From positions 1,678,513-1,742,512 of the forward strand of contig NC_044930.1 of assembly GCF_003576645.1 (NCBI RefSeq): a DNA stretch of 64,000 bases. The letters are read 5' to 3'. Below are positions 1 through 11,883 of the stretch, piece after piece. The DNA is from Ipomoea triloba (Eukaryota; Streptophyta; Magnoliopsida; Solanales; Convolvulaceae). The position numbers were made by a program, and so were the translations under genes. Within the stretch, counting starts at the first letter, position 1. Every line of letters begins with the position of its first letter. A model generated the notes under the pieces. It saw only the letters and a program-made list of their open reading frames with translations. It searched no databases and was not told the origin of the DNA.

Positions 1-48
<48 letters not shown>
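1..48. repeat. Poly(A) run at window edge
   Basis: Forty-eight consecutive A. On the minus strand this is a poly(T) run inside the intron that follows the fourth coding exon of the RMC1-like gene. No other feature is seen in it. Confidence 0.9.
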
Positions 49-51
<3 letters not shown>

Positions 52-80
52 CAGAAGCCATTAAAAATTTCACAACTTAC

Positions 81-2302
81 ACAGTGATAACACGCACATC
101 TTCAGCAGCAAGGACGGGCACATTATTTGCCTCAGATTTTGCCATCGCCATCTCAAATCTTGGCAAGCGGATTATTCCCATGGAAGAAAACTGTAAGAAA
201 TAGAATCCAAACTAAATATACAGAAGAGAAGGTACCATGTGATCAAGCCATCAAAGGCAACTACCTATATCACTGAGGGTGCAAAACACATTAATATTAG
301 TAACACAATATGTAATTAAATGAATCATGAATGAACAATTCCGTGAGCACTGAACGGTTCTGAAATGTTCTTGTCTAAAAAAATGATTCAGCTTTGAAGT
401 AGTATTTATAGTTATGGAAGCTCAAAGATACATCTCTCATGTTGAAAAAATATAAGGTGTGTTCTAACTTCACGTTTTACTCACCCATTAAAGCCCCAAA
501 GTTGGAATTGCATGATGCTAAATCTCAAAAAGACTTTACAATGTAGAATATCAAGATGAAAATCACAAGGTTCAATGAAACTTGACTTTAGACCATCCTA
601 AAGAAAGGCTGAAAATGCTCAAACAGAAACATGCACATTCACTACATTTTCACAAAAAATTCTGATATTGATTTTACAGGAGATATAGTATCGCATCCAT
701 GGTATCCAAAAGAGAGAGAGAGAGAACAAAACAAAAGTTGAAAGGTTAATAGAGAAGACTAGAAACAACACCTGATATCCCTTAAAAGTCTTGCATTGCA
801 TTCCTGAAGCAAGAAGCACTAATCTGCTCTCGTGTGTGTAGACATACCAGCTCACGGTCTGTTTCTTTGTCTCAATCGAAGTAAGTGACTTTGATTCAAA
901 ATTATATGAGAATAACTCCAGTCCACTGCAGTCAAATTTTATTTCAGAAACTAAATACAGCCACAATATTGAAACACACACAAACAAGCTCATGCGCAAT
1001 GAAGGGATAGACAATGCCATATTGTTAATGCCAGCTACAGCAATGCATTTTCTTCATAGTCTCAGGAGATTTTGTTTGCAAAGGAATATAACTGAAGAAC
1101 CTAACTTAGCATTTAGTAATCAGGCTCCTTTGAACTAATAAAGCTAATAAAGAGGCAGACTTATAAAAGACAATGTTCTTCTTAGTTCTTATAACAGTTC
1201 ATGTTCACATTTCATGGATAAAGATTTATTCCATGCAGAGAGTAAACTTTAAAGATTCATAACCTGTATCATCCTATGGCAAAGCATTCAACAAACTAAT
1301 TTGCGGAGTATGGACTGTTGTGGTTAGACTTTAGAGTACACCATAACAATGTTTTACATTCCCATCATTTGCTGCCACAAGTTAATATGTGCAATAGCTC
1401 AATCAGTGAAGTTATTTCAAAAAGGTTCAATAATTAGCTACTGCTGGAGTTTTCTCGTCCATGAGAGTTGGGAAGTCCAGAATTAACCTTCAATATACAT
1501 GAAATTAGAATCTGAGAAAGAATAGAAAGGGTAATTTAGAGGATAAGAAGAGAAACTTTTGTCCCATGTTTTCCTAATAACCTATAAATCATTTATCTTA
1601 GCATTGGCAAGTCCACAATCATCTTCTTCCTGAAGTATACCAACTTGACTTCAATGATTAAACATCTTCCTTTGCAATTTAAAACATAAAAGTAGAAAAA
1701 AAGAAAGTCCAAGAAGAGAATTTTGGATGCATACCTTGTTTTAACAAAGACAATATCACATGTTGGACAATCTGTCCAAAAGAATCCCAAAATACTTTCT
1801 GATTCGGGTTTACACTTCTGACTAAAAATATCCCCAGCTTCTCTGTGCAATATTTGAACCTCATGTGCAGATCTTTGGATAGCCAAAAGCTTCAAATCTA
1901 AAGAATATCGAATTGACAGCACAGGGCCTACTCCTATTGCTTCAGAAGAGGGAGCAACATGAGGATTAAAAGGAAACATTTTCCATGAGAAGACCTACAA
2001 TAAAATCCACATTCAGTCCAATGAAGAGAGACAGTATCAAATGTTCACATAGAAAATCATGTGCATGTATGTCATATGCCAATAAATTTACATGTATATG
2101 CAAATGAAATTCCATCATCATTATGCAAGAAAATTACCCGGCCAGATGTAGGAGCAATTAAATTTTTGGTCCCATCATCGTAAAATAATTCTCTAGATCC
2201 AGGTACTTTGCATCTTAGAGGAGGATACTGAATATACACATGTGAGAGAGCACCAGAACTGCCAAAACTAGGAGGGTGAGAACAAGATGTTTTTGCAGCC
2301 AT
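81..2302 (-). CDS. RMC1: RMC1/Mic1 (C18orf8) homologue, 5' part, four coding exons
   Basis: Regulator of the MON1-CCZ1 complex, which in animals and plants supports Rab7 activation on late endosomes and vacuoles; the N-terminus is a WD40-like propeller. Four exons can be joined in frame with GT-AG sites: 2138-2302 (ATG at 2302), 1735-1994, 772-925 and 81-190, giving about 229 residues before the gene leaves the window. Landmarks are SGALSHVYIQYPPLRC near the N-terminus, PHVAPSSEAIG, ILGFFWTDCPTCDIVFVKT, SWYVYTHESRLVLLASGMQC and RLPRFEMAMAKSEAN, which match my memory of the Arabidopsis homologue closely. Exon phases (0, 2, 0, 2) all agree. The full protein is several hundred residues long, so most of the gene lies to the left. 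The start is preceded by about 400 bp separating it from the gene upstream. Confidence 0.9.
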
Positions 2303-2715
2303 ATTCCTGCTCGTGACCTCTAAGCTTTGTGGAAACTTTGGCTAAATGAAGCAACTCAGAACACCTAAACTACTGGAAGTCTGGAACCACAGAGACAAAA
2401 GTAAAAATGAATATTACAATTATAACTATGAGATCAAAATTTGGTTTAACTCTAACAAAAGCACAGTAGATCAAACCTTTTACACTTGACTCAATCAACA
2501 ACACGGGGGGCCAGCTGCACCCGATGCACAATACAACATTGATATACATGTTTATGACTTTCTTCTTAGCTGTACATCAACAGGAAAAATGTAAGTACAA
2601 CATCCAGCAGGAATTGTGAAATAACTGCGTGGGTCAAAACTGTATGTGTTGATATCCAATTAAAAAAATTTTTAAAAATCATGCTCTTTCCCTTGAGATT
2701 ACCAATATTGGGAAA
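2303..2715. other. Spacer between NDUFAF8-like and RMC1-like genes
   Basis: A 413-bp stretch that must hold the 3' end or last intron of the upstream gene and the promoter or 5' UTR of the RMC1-like gene, both on the minus strand. No clear TATA box or separate exon could be fixed by eye. Confidence 0.5.
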
Positions 2716-3194
2716 TCATACCATATTCTGCATGCAGTGCCTTAATGCAATGAATTCTTTTGAGCACATGTCACGCTCAACTTCAGGAACCTTTGCTGCA
2801 ACACAACTGCCGTACTCTTTTGCCTGGGAGAAAGATCAAAGATGAAGTAAAACTAAAACTATGAGATGCAGCTAGACTTTTTCACATCTATGAATCCACT
2901 ACAAAATGCTGTCATAAATCAAAAGTGACAAAATTAATCAAAAGAAAACTAGCAAGTAGAATATTTTTTATCCCAGATCATACTATTCATTAAAACAACT
3001 TTTCGTTATAGATTGTACTGAAATTGTATAGAATCAGAGCGGCATTTCTGCACAATTACATAAACCACAAATTCCTCTTCTCCAGATAACTATAAAATCA
3101 GAACGTTAGCTGAAAAACAAACCTGAGCTGCACAGTTCGTCAATATTCTCTTGAAAACTGAGACGGTATTAGCACTATGATTCTTGTCTTTCAT
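2716..3194 (-). CDS. NDUFAF8: Twin-CX9C protein, NDUFAF8-like complex I assembly factor
   Basis: Small mitochondrial intermembrane/matrix-type twin-CX9C protein; the family member NDUFAF8 partners NDUFAF5 in complex I assembly. Two coding exons are visible: 3123-3194 (ATG at 3194) and 2722-2823, joined in phase 0. The 58 residues contain C21-x9-C31 and C44-x9-C54, the coiled-coil-helix-coiled-coil-helix signature, and the block CSKEFIALRHC parallels CAREFEALRSC of the human protein. Reading straight on past position 2722 adds one Val and a TGA (2716-2718), but that point also reads as a splice donor (gtatga), so a short last exon further left is possible. A candidate 5' UTR exon ends at 3353 with a gtac donor, and an ATG-CGA-TAA mini-ORF precedes the start. 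Size and cysteine spacing make the family call strong; the exact C-terminus is uncertain. Confidence 0.82.
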
Positions 3195-3430
3195 TATCGC
3201 ATAACTGCAAGTAAAATTACTGATCCTAAAAGACGAAAATGAATTACGGAGTACTGAAATCAACTCAATGCAAGTATTTGATCAAATTAACTGCAACTTT
3301 AACATAATAAAGCAAAATTTTAGGAAAATCAAGAGTTAATGTGTGAAAGTACCATCGATTTGATGAGAATTTTCATCGACGAAGAAGCTCCCAGTCCTCA
3401 GAGACTACCTAACTCTCTCTCTTCTGTCCT
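3195..3430 (-). promoter_or_regulatory. 5' UTR exon, leader intron and proximal promoter of NDUFAF8-like gene
   Basis: A leader exon seems to run from about 3430 to 3353 (minus strand, followed by gtac), spliced to the exon that starts at 3204 after ttgcag. A three-codon upstream ORF lies just before the start codon. The pyrimidine-rich CTCTCT stretch near 3415 is typical of plant leaders. Confidence 0.45.
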
Positions 3431-3654
3431 TCAGGTTGTTGATCACGCTAGATGAACTCCTTGGGCCATTCTTAATAGAATTGGGCTATCATCAAATTTA
3501 GGCTTTGGGTATAGCTCCAATGTAAAGTCCAGTCCAATTATTCTTTTTTCCAAATGCACCCGAATTTTACTGAAAATTCTTTTTTCATATACATACATTT
3601 TTTCAGATTTGAATTTTGGTCATATTTCTTAAAATTGAATGTTTATAGAAACTT

Positions 3655-3790
3655 CATAAAGCCAATGGCTTTGTGGTTTAGTGACACGAAGTGACTCTCT
3701 CATATAAAAAGTCATGGGTTTAAGCCAGTAAAGTTTGTAGTACAAAGTTTAAAAACTCAAAATACTAAAATTTAAATAAGAAATTAGTTA
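3655..3790 (+). repeat. SINE-like tRNA-derived repeat
   Basis: The segment TTTGTGGTTTAGTGACA resembles an RNA polymerase III A box and GGTTTAAGCC about 50 bp on resembles a B box, followed by A-rich sequence. A related head (CTTTGTGGTCTAGTGGCA) recurs at 7039. No clear target-site duplication was found. Confidence 0.4.
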
Positions 3791-5147
3791 TTTATGTTTT
3801 TATTAATATTGGTGGATAAGCCTACTAAGCCTACCCTAGGCTTGAGGTAAAACTACATGCCTCTAGACCTCATCCAACCCCACACCTCAATCATTAGGTG
3901 GCTTTGTAGGTCAGTCGGCTCAATGCGTTAAGTTCATTTTAACTACTCTACTTAATGACTAGTATATATATATGTGGTAAATAGTTTAAGTTATTATCAA
4001 GAAAAGAAAGGGAAGCAAAAGTAGACTGCATTGACATTATTCCAATCGGAGTAACAAAAAGCAAGGGACTCAAAAGATTCAAGAAGTTAATGAATCAATG
4101 GGCAAAGTAATTAGTTGCATAATGGTGAACAATCTAGCCTACACGTAGACTAATTTCTCTATAGATCCATTTAACCATCCAATTTGAGGTTCCGCTAATT
4201 AAGAAGATCACCAAAAATAAAATAAAAATGACATGGACCAAATTACCCTCCAAGTGGGAGGATCGGATCGGAGGTGGTGGCCTGGATAGTGGACCACATA
4301 TATGTGACAATAATGGCAATTAAGGCAATGTTGCTGTCTCACTACTGAAGGCAACAAGTACCGCAAGTCCCACCGCCAAATGTGCGTCGTCGTCGACTCC
4401 ATCCATCAGCACTTAGCTTCTCTCTCTCTCGACTCTTTTTCTTCTTCATCTCTTTGTTAATTGGGCTATAAAGTTGGATAAAGAGGTTGATCTGATGAAC
4501 TAACATAGAATTTGAGAGTGACTCATTATATTCCTAGTGGTAAAGAGACTACATGCAAAGTGTGGAAATATAATTGAAATAATATAATAACCAAATGTAT
4601 GTAACCGGGAGTTGAAGATGAGGGTCGGGTAATTGAATTTGTATTGTGCAATGTATTCATAGAGAAGTTAAAATGGTGCGCCTAGTATTGGATGGTTTCA
4701 CAGCTCAAGATCTAAAATAATATTTGGGATATTAGTATTTTGAGCATCTATTCCTATCTATTGAAGGGGAAAGTTCATATTGTTTGAGGATATCATTGAG
4801 GTGGCTTTTTACAGTTTATATAATTTAATTTAGATTATATTATATTGTTCTTTCGATGTATTCAAAAAAAGATTTATATTACGACCGATAGAGATATCAT
4901 AAAATTATATATGTTGTCAAGAGTCATATAATAATGTAACTTGTATGTAATAAGTAGAATTGAAGAACCATATATGATGTGATGAGTCGCTGCAATATAA
5001 TTTCTTGTGTCCACATATAAAAACCAACCAATAGGACCTACCGATCCGAGGGAAGAGTACTGTTAGCTAGTGTGAATTTCCATAGCCAAAAACACCTTAC
5101 TCAGGATTTTGTCTGTAGTTGCACCGAAAAGGGTGGCTGAGTGGATA

Positions 5148-5275
5148 AAGCATGATTTTTATATTAGAAATTTATGAGTTTGATTTTTGTCAATACCTTT
5201 CTGGTTGAGTTTGCGGTCTTCATAGCACTTTCGAACAATGATTGTGAGTTTCCCTGACCACTCAATATAATAAAA
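5148..5275 (+). repeat. SINE-like tRNA-derived repeat
   Basis: GGGTGGCTGAGTGGATAAAG is a tRNA-Leu/Ser-like A box, followed by a poor B-box-like ATGAGTTTGATTTTTGTCA and a tail containing CCTGACCACTCAATATAA. It cannot fold as a functional tRNA (no acceptor or anticodon arm), so it is called a degenerate SINE. Confidence 0.4.
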
Positions 5276-7029
5276 TATGTGCTAAGGTAGTCATCAAATG
5301 TTCTTATTACTAATTAATTGTCATCAGTAAAAAGATCATATCGAGTAAGATGTTAGGTAATATTGTAAGAAGTGTATATATAAGAATGAAATGATGGTCA
5401 GGTGCGTATGTTCGTACCACGAATGGAGCTAGGTGTGATATGCGGTGACAAGCATGCATGGCAGGAGAAACAAACATATATGCATGCATGTACGATAATG
5501 GAACATCAAAATCCTCTCTATATCTAAGGAAAGTGATATGTCACCGACGCTTCCGCTTTGGAATAATATAATTCAATGAATTCAATCATACATATATGCT
5601 TCCTTCTTAGTTCATATTATATTGGAGTTACTATTAGCAATTCAAGATGTTTGCAGTGTATGTGAGAAAACCCAACTAACTACTATCTTAAAATGTATTA
5701 TGTATAGTACTTGGTAAATCTAATTTTTGTGTAATAGCCCACAATAAAAAGACTCTGTATAATAGACTTGACTGAGAGGATGTTGGCAAGAATTGAACTC
5801 ATGACCTTGTGGGTACAAGAATCATGTTCCTAGCCCTTTTGGGGCAATATTTTATTTTTTTAAAAAAAAATTAGAATATGTCATCTATGGTATTATAAGA
5901 AATTTTATGCTTAAACGACACAATTCAACTCCTCCAACATTATGTGAATGAGAGATAATTAGGGCATCAAGAAAGTGGCATTCTGTGATTTCTGTCCAAT
6001 ATATATAATATAGAGAGAGAGATTAGGCATTTAAGCAATTAGAAAATAAAAGCCAAAAGCATAAAACCTTGTCCTTAAAATTTGTTTGTTTTTCCACACA
6101 AATTAGGTTTTTCAGTAAGGTGACATCTTTGATTAACTCCACTACCTGGGACATCTCACATCATTGTCATCTTCTTCATGCAGCCACTTGAAACTTGGAA
6201 AGTGGGCCGGGCCAAAACCAGGTTAGTCAGCTTTCCCTCAGCTCATTGCTGCACTACACATGCATACATTTCCTTTCAGAATTAGGGTTTTGATTATTAT
6301 ATATGTACCAGCTTTTGTTAACCGCTCCTATTTATATGAGTAATACTACATATACTTTCACTTTTTTACTTTATTTTATATTTTATAACGTCTCCAATAA
6401 AATCCAGACAAATGAATCTTATCGGAAAGTGTTTTATCATTTTCCTATTCATATATGTACATATAGAGAGAGAGAGAGCGTACATTGGAATTGAACTAAC
6501 ACCTTGTCACCTTTCATGCATATATCTCCATTAGCTAGTTTGAAAATGATTTAATGGTCCCCTCCATACCTCTTAGAGTCTTAGCTATGGTTTTAATGGG
6601 AACCTATTAGCTATGATTTCAATGGGAAAGAGTTGAAGGATTGCGCGAAATGATTGCTTTAATTTTTGTATTCTTTCAACGTATTAGAGTTTATGAGTAA
6701 TTAAGTAATCAAAATATTAGACATGCGACTTTACTACATATTCACATTCACATCTATAAATGGGTTATCCAAAAATGATGCCTTTTTGGAAATCCAAAAA
6801 CAATGTAACATTATCCATTCTCTCATTGGTGCATACTATAATATTCCTTTTATGAAAAAATAGTGACTTTTCATACATTTTAAACTATCAATCCATATCA
6901 AGAGTAGTGAAGTTCTGCCAAATAAATACTTACGTATTTTGTAGTTGTAGCTTGTAAGATTCTTCTGGCTTTGAGGACGACTGAGAAATACAGCAAATTA
7001 AAGCTACAACGATTATATTACTATTACTA

Positions 7030-7290
7030 GCCAAAAACTTTGTGGTCTAGTGGCATCCGGTGTCCCAGTTTACACTCCCACATAGATGATGAGAGTGAGT
7101 CGTCGAGTTTCAGTGGAGGCAACTGTTGACTACTACATTGTAACCGAATCAGTAGTACTCAATGTTGACTACTACATTGTAATCGAGTTAGTAGTACTCA
7201 ATATTACTATTATTACTATTTGTGAAAGCGATATTGACTCTAACAAATATTACTATTACTATTCGTGAAAGCGATATTGACTCGACTCTT
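7030..7290 (+). repeat. Degenerate SINE-like repeat with internal tandem copies
   Basis: It begins with CTTTGTGGTCTAGTGGCA like the repeat at 3655. Inside, a roughly 40-bp unit (GTTGACTACTACATTGTAA ... GTAGTACTCAAT) occurs twice from 7128, and a 47-bp stretch with ATTACTATTTGTGAAAGCG is echoed at 7246-7275. It lies 400 bp upstream of the zinc-finger gene. Confidence 0.4.
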
Positions 7291-7705
7291 TGTGCTTCAA
7301 TATAAGTTGAGAAAATAGTTACCCGTGAAAACTCTTAACTATTCCAGTGTGTATTCAGTGGTTGACAGTCATATCAATTATAATTATCCTGCATGCATCC
7401 CCATTGTACCCATAAGTCCATTATTTCGATCAATTCTATAAGGTAACTCTAGCTTCAATTCGGTCCCCCACCCCCCCTCCCCCATGATAGCCCATTGGCT
7501 ACAATATAGATACATACATCTATTTGTACATAATATTCACATTCTTGCTAGCTCAGCCCCTCCTTCATCCCTGGCCTTTTCCTCTCTATATTTCAAGTTC
7601 CAAACTTCACACACACTAAATTAACATTAATTTATTTAATTATTATTGTTTTAGTGATTAACAAGCTAAGACGGCTGGTACGAGGTATTGCTTACATACG
7701 ACGAC

Positions 7706-8338
7706 ATGGATACGGCTACTCGCGACTTCATGAGCGTCGACTCCTTCTCTCAGCTTCCCTTTATGCGTCCGCAGCCGCCGCTCAAGGAGAAGCCGATTAG
7801 GCTTTTCGGGCGAGAATTCGGCGGCGACGATGAGAACGCGCCGGGAATAATAATGAGCCGGAGATTTGAGTGCCAGTACTGTTGCCGGAACTTCCCAACT
7901 TCTCAGGCCCTCGGCGGCCACCAGAACGCCCACAAGCGCGAACGCCAGCACGCCAAACGGGCCCACTTCCACGCCGCAATGATCATCGGCGGCGGCTCAA
8001 ATTACCGGCTCCATTCCGCGCCGGCGGCTACTCCTTTTTTTCCGACTGCGGCTAGGGTTTACGGGAGCCGAATCGCCGGCGGCTACGGTGCGGCTAGTCC
8101 TTACTCTCAAACTCCGATCGATGGGAGTCCACTGCCGCTATGGCGGCTCCCGACGGTTCAACATAGTTCTTCTTCATCTCATAACCACCGTTTGATTCAG
8201 CCGCCGCCGTTGTTAGCTAACGCGCCGCCGTCTGTGACGGTGATGAGTAGCTCTAATGCGCGTCAAATCGGACGGTACGGGTTTGAGCCAAAACCAAGCG
8301 TGAAAGATCACAACGTGAGTTTAGATCTACGCTTGTAA
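7706..8338 (+). CDS. C2H2 zinc-finger repressor, GIS/ZFP8/ZFP5-like
   Basis: Intronless gene for a 210-residue plant transcription factor with one QALGGH zinc finger. Residues 30-35 (PIRLFG) are the short N-terminal box of the GIS/ZFP5/ZFP6/ZFP8 group. The finger is C56-x2-C59-x12-H72-x3-H76 with QALGGH at 67-72, flanked by basic KRERQHAKRAH, which helps nuclear import and DNA contact. The C-terminus ends in LDLRL, a DLN/EAR-type repression motif that recruits TOPLESS-class co-repressors. In Arabidopsis this group links gibberellin and cytokinin signals to trichome initiation; that role is inferred here. The ATG at 7706 is chosen because it is the first ATG and gives the usual N-terminus. Codon use is GC-rich compared with the AT-rich flanks, as expected for a real gene. 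Confidence 0.93.
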   Translation: MDTATRDFMSVDSFSQLPFMRPQPPLKEKPIRLFGREFGGDDENAPGIIMSRRFECQYCCRNFPTSQALGGHQNAHKRERQHAKRAHFHAAMIIGGGSNYRLHSAPAATPFFPTAARVYGSRIAGGYGAASPYSQTPIDGSPLPLWRLPTVQHSSSSSHNHRLIQPPPLLANAPPSVTVMSSSNARQIGRYGFEPKPSVKDHNVSLDLRL

Positions 8339-10181
8339 TTAATCTTTTTTGTATGTTAAGAGACAACTTTAACTTTCTTCATATAATCTTAATTATCTGT
8401 ACACTTTGAAAGTGGTTATTTTCTCATAAGTCAAAGAGTTATTAGTTAATATATACACATTTAATGTAGCCAGAATGTGTCTATCCTATGAGAACAATAT
8501 ATGACTTTTTGTGTTATACGGTTCTTAATAATTCATTAATTTAAAATTGAATTATTATATGTTATAGAACATTATTTATTTGGAGAAACTCTTTCCATGT
8601 ATGTTGCTCCGAATCCTCCGATATGATCCATTGCATTCACAATGCTCAAATTTTAAACATTTCCACTTGTATTAAAAGCTATGATGAAGACATATGACAA
8701 GCCCTAATGTGTGGTATTAACACATTGACTAATTCAAAAAAGAGTTAATAATAATTTTGCCAAAGTTACATGAAAACAAGGAACGAGGGAACGGAGAAAC
8801 AGGAAACACATGATACGAAATGCGTGAGAAAAGTACAAATAAATAAAAATAGTGACAAGCGTTTGAAGTTAGTAGCTATCATTGGATTGTTACATATTTA
8901 CTACGGAGTACTAGTTATAACTTTTGGCTGCCTAATGCACTAGCTAGCCTCCATATATAAAATGCAGACCGAGTTTAATTTAATTCTTACCCATGAGAGG
9001 GAAAGAAATTAATTAGTTATATTATGTACACTCATATATGAACACTTCTGAAACTTGTAGGCAGCCAATTTCAAAATTTATTACTGTTTTCACTTTTCAG
9101 TTTTCACCGAGACTTTCTGATAAGTAGGGATTATTGAGATTGGGGTGCAATCTTTTTTTGGCATGATTACATACATGTGATTGTGCTACAGATTTGTTGT
9201 GTGTGCAGCACAACTAAGATAGCTAAATTAAGTATAAATGGGCATGCAGTTAGTGTTACTACCTGCGGCAGGTTGATTAGATTTGTGTCCAACGTGTGTA
9301 TATAGTTTGGGTGGAGACAAACAGACCAAAGCTCTGCACCAGGCCATAGTACATACGTACTATATATAAATACGCCATGGTTGAGCTCTAGCTCTGTGCG
9401 ATGCATGTGCTGTGTTTTACTATAATTGTATGGTTCCATCAGATAAAAGTTAAAACTATTTCTATCAATTTCTTTCTGTTGACTATGCTGTCTTTTTTTA
9501 AAAAAAAAATTATTTAATAACTTGGGTGATATTTATCCGTTTGTAAACACTTATAAGCAATAACTACATAAATCTTGGTAAAGATCATATGTAATATAAA
9601 GTTATGCTGATAGGATTCTCAAACAACAAAATGTGTAACTTCCTAGTGGCTTGGGATCTCAAAAATATAAAATTCGAGCTAGGGCATGTTTGGATAGTCA
9701 TCTATTTCCTCCCATATATGTACGTGCTAGCGTGAGCATGCCGAGTCGTGATTTGCTTTCTAGAGGTGGTAATATTGACCCTTTTACATCCCGGGAGCTC
9801 ACACCTTCTATGTGTACATTACCAATAACTAGTACTCTCGAGCTAAAGTAGCATTCTTTATGACTTACACATTAAGACTAATCATATCCTTGTCAGATAA
9901 AATCTCAAAGGGTGGTAAAGCAATCATCACTTCCTACGGGTTTTGAAGTAGTTGCATTGCATCCCCAGGGCTCGAATCCAAAACTTCTGTTTAAGTTAGA
10001 AGAGACAAACATCACACATTATATCATCTACACTGCCAGTGGTAAAATATGGTTTATTGATCTATTGATTTGAACCCGAAATCTTATTAATTAAGATAAA
10101 AACCGTCGTTATAATATAAAATTGTCTGATTGGAATAATATATGTACACATGTGTGTTAGTTTTTGTACGTTTAATACATA
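8339..10181. other. Intergenic region downstream of zinc-finger gene
   Basis: AT-rich, no gene recognised. A short tract at 9935-10045 (GGCTCGAATCCAAAAC, reading as an inverted B box on the minus strand) may be another SINE relic. Nothing else is supported. Confidence 0.55.
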
Positions 10182-10659
10182 CTAGTATTTTTTCCGTGCG
10201 ATGCACAGACTAAAAATTATAAGTATTGTTGTTATGTTATGATGATAAAGAATTTTTTATCTTATTAAATTTTAAGTATAAATATATTATGTAAAACTTA
10301 TTCATTTTAAAAAGTTTATTTATGCACTCCGTAATAACTATGTTGATTTTATATCTAATTTCTCTTTTTATATATGTGGAGTCCAATTATAATTGAGGTG
10401 TAGTTCAATTATAATCTTTTTTCTATTTCTCATGTGCGATGCACGGAATAAATTATGTCATTATAAATTAAAATTAAAAACTAAAAACTAAAAACTAAAA
10501 TATAATAAAATATACAATACAATAATATCACACCCGTGCGATAATTAATTTATAATGAAGCGCACGAAATAGTTAATTTATGCCAAAACTAATACTAATC
10601 CAATTAGTCAACAACAACAACAATTAATATTTTTTGGAATCACGTTTCCCGTTTCGGTC

Positions 10660-10995
10660 GATCTGTGTATTTTTGTTAATATTCTGTGTATTCTAGGTAA
10701 TCGTTCTATGTATTCCAGGCAATCATTATGTGTATTCTAGGCAACCGTTCTGTGTATTCATGTTAGTAACACATGTTGTGATATGTTTGTACATTCAAAT
10801 GTTTAGGAGTGTGAGTTCTGTGTATTTTGTGTCAATATTCTGTGTATTCATGTTATTAACACATGTTGTGATGTGTTTGTGCATTCGAATGTTAGGAGAA
10901 TGAGTTCTGTGTATTTTGTGTCAATATTCTGTGTACTCTGAGCAAACATTCTGTGTATTCTAGGCAAACGTTCTGTGTATTCTAAATAATGATTA
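10660..10995. repeat. Minisatellite of about 22-27 bp units
   Basis: The phrase TTCTGTGTATTCTAGGCAA and variants (TTCTGTGTATTTTGTGTCAA, TTCTGTGTATTCATGTTA) recur about ten times, and a roughly 95-bp higher-order unit containing ACACATGTTGTGATGTGTTTG occurs twice (about 10755 and 10850). No coding potential. Confidence 0.75.
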
Positions 10996-11692
10996 TATGT
11001 ATTATAGATAGTGAATTTTTTGGAGTAATTCGCGTCCGCGTCCACTAACATCGAAACGGCGTCATTTTGAAACAGAGTGCACATTGCTATGTGCACCGTG
11101 GTCCACGATAAAACGATTGATACCCAATAGTACATATACTTTTATATTTCATTTATAAAAGTTAGCCCAAATCTGGCATTCCATCTGCAACCTATTAACA
11201 GAGCCCTGTGCAAAAATAAAAGAACAACTTAAAGCTAGTTTCAGACACCATTTGCAATCATTATTTCATGAACTGGTCCACGCATTTGTGTTATCATAAA
11301 TAAAAAGTATATTTTTAATATATTAAAAATACATTATTGTGTGCGTAAAGTACATTATTTAAAAATACATAGTTTTTTTATATATTATTAAATAATGTAG
11401 ATTCAATACATAAATAATATATTTTTAATATATCAAAAATATATATTGCATTCATGTTTCATACAGCTATGTGAGTCATGGTTTATACAATAATTTGCAC
11501 ACCACTTGCCAAATTTCCTTGTGTATAATTTTCTCGCGGTCCCAACTCGGTCATCTATCACTGTAAACTCCTTCACCTCATCTCGAATCTATAGAATATA
11601 TTTATATATTTAATATAGTTCTCTCATACAATGTTCCGTATTCACCCTTCATCTTTTAAAATTACCAAAGCTTGAGACTTTTTTATAATAGA

Positions 11693-11694
11693 GG

Positions 11695-11738
<44 letters not shown>

Positions 11739-11753
11739 TGTTATTATTATTAT
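11693..11753. repeat. (ATT)n microsatellite
   Basis: About twenty ATT triplets with one interruption (CTG). The long Leu or Asn runs seen in translation are artefacts of this repeat. Confidence 0.9.
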
Positions 11754-11883
11754 ATAATAATGAGCCCATTTGCATGTCCACATTATTATATATACGTCTG
11801 GCCCATAGTACATTATATTTATTTGTTATGGGCCTTTTTATTTCCTCAATCCTAACCCGACCCAGTACTATATATATATATAG

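Larger units (their letters stand above)
3431..7705. other. Intergenic AT-rich region
   Basis: No convincing gene in either strand: ORFs are short and lack family motifs. The stretch holds short tRNA-promoter-like repeats (separate entries), scattered TATA-rich tracts and the upstream region of the zinc-finger gene, including CTCTCTATATTTC at about 7583, a possible TATA box. Confidence 0.6.

Noticed and set aside
5148..5230. Possible tRNA gene starting GGGTGGCTGAGTGG
   Set aside because: Only the A box looks tRNA-like; anticodon, T arm and acceptor pairing are missing, so it was called a SINE-like repeat.
7658..8055. Alternative ORFs on both strands over the zinc-finger gene
   Set aside because: Shadow frames of the GC-rich zinc-finger coding sequence, with no family motif.
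10640..11000. CRISPR-like spaced repeats
   Set aside because: Units are directly adjacent and variable in a plant nuclear minisatellite; no spacers of constant length.
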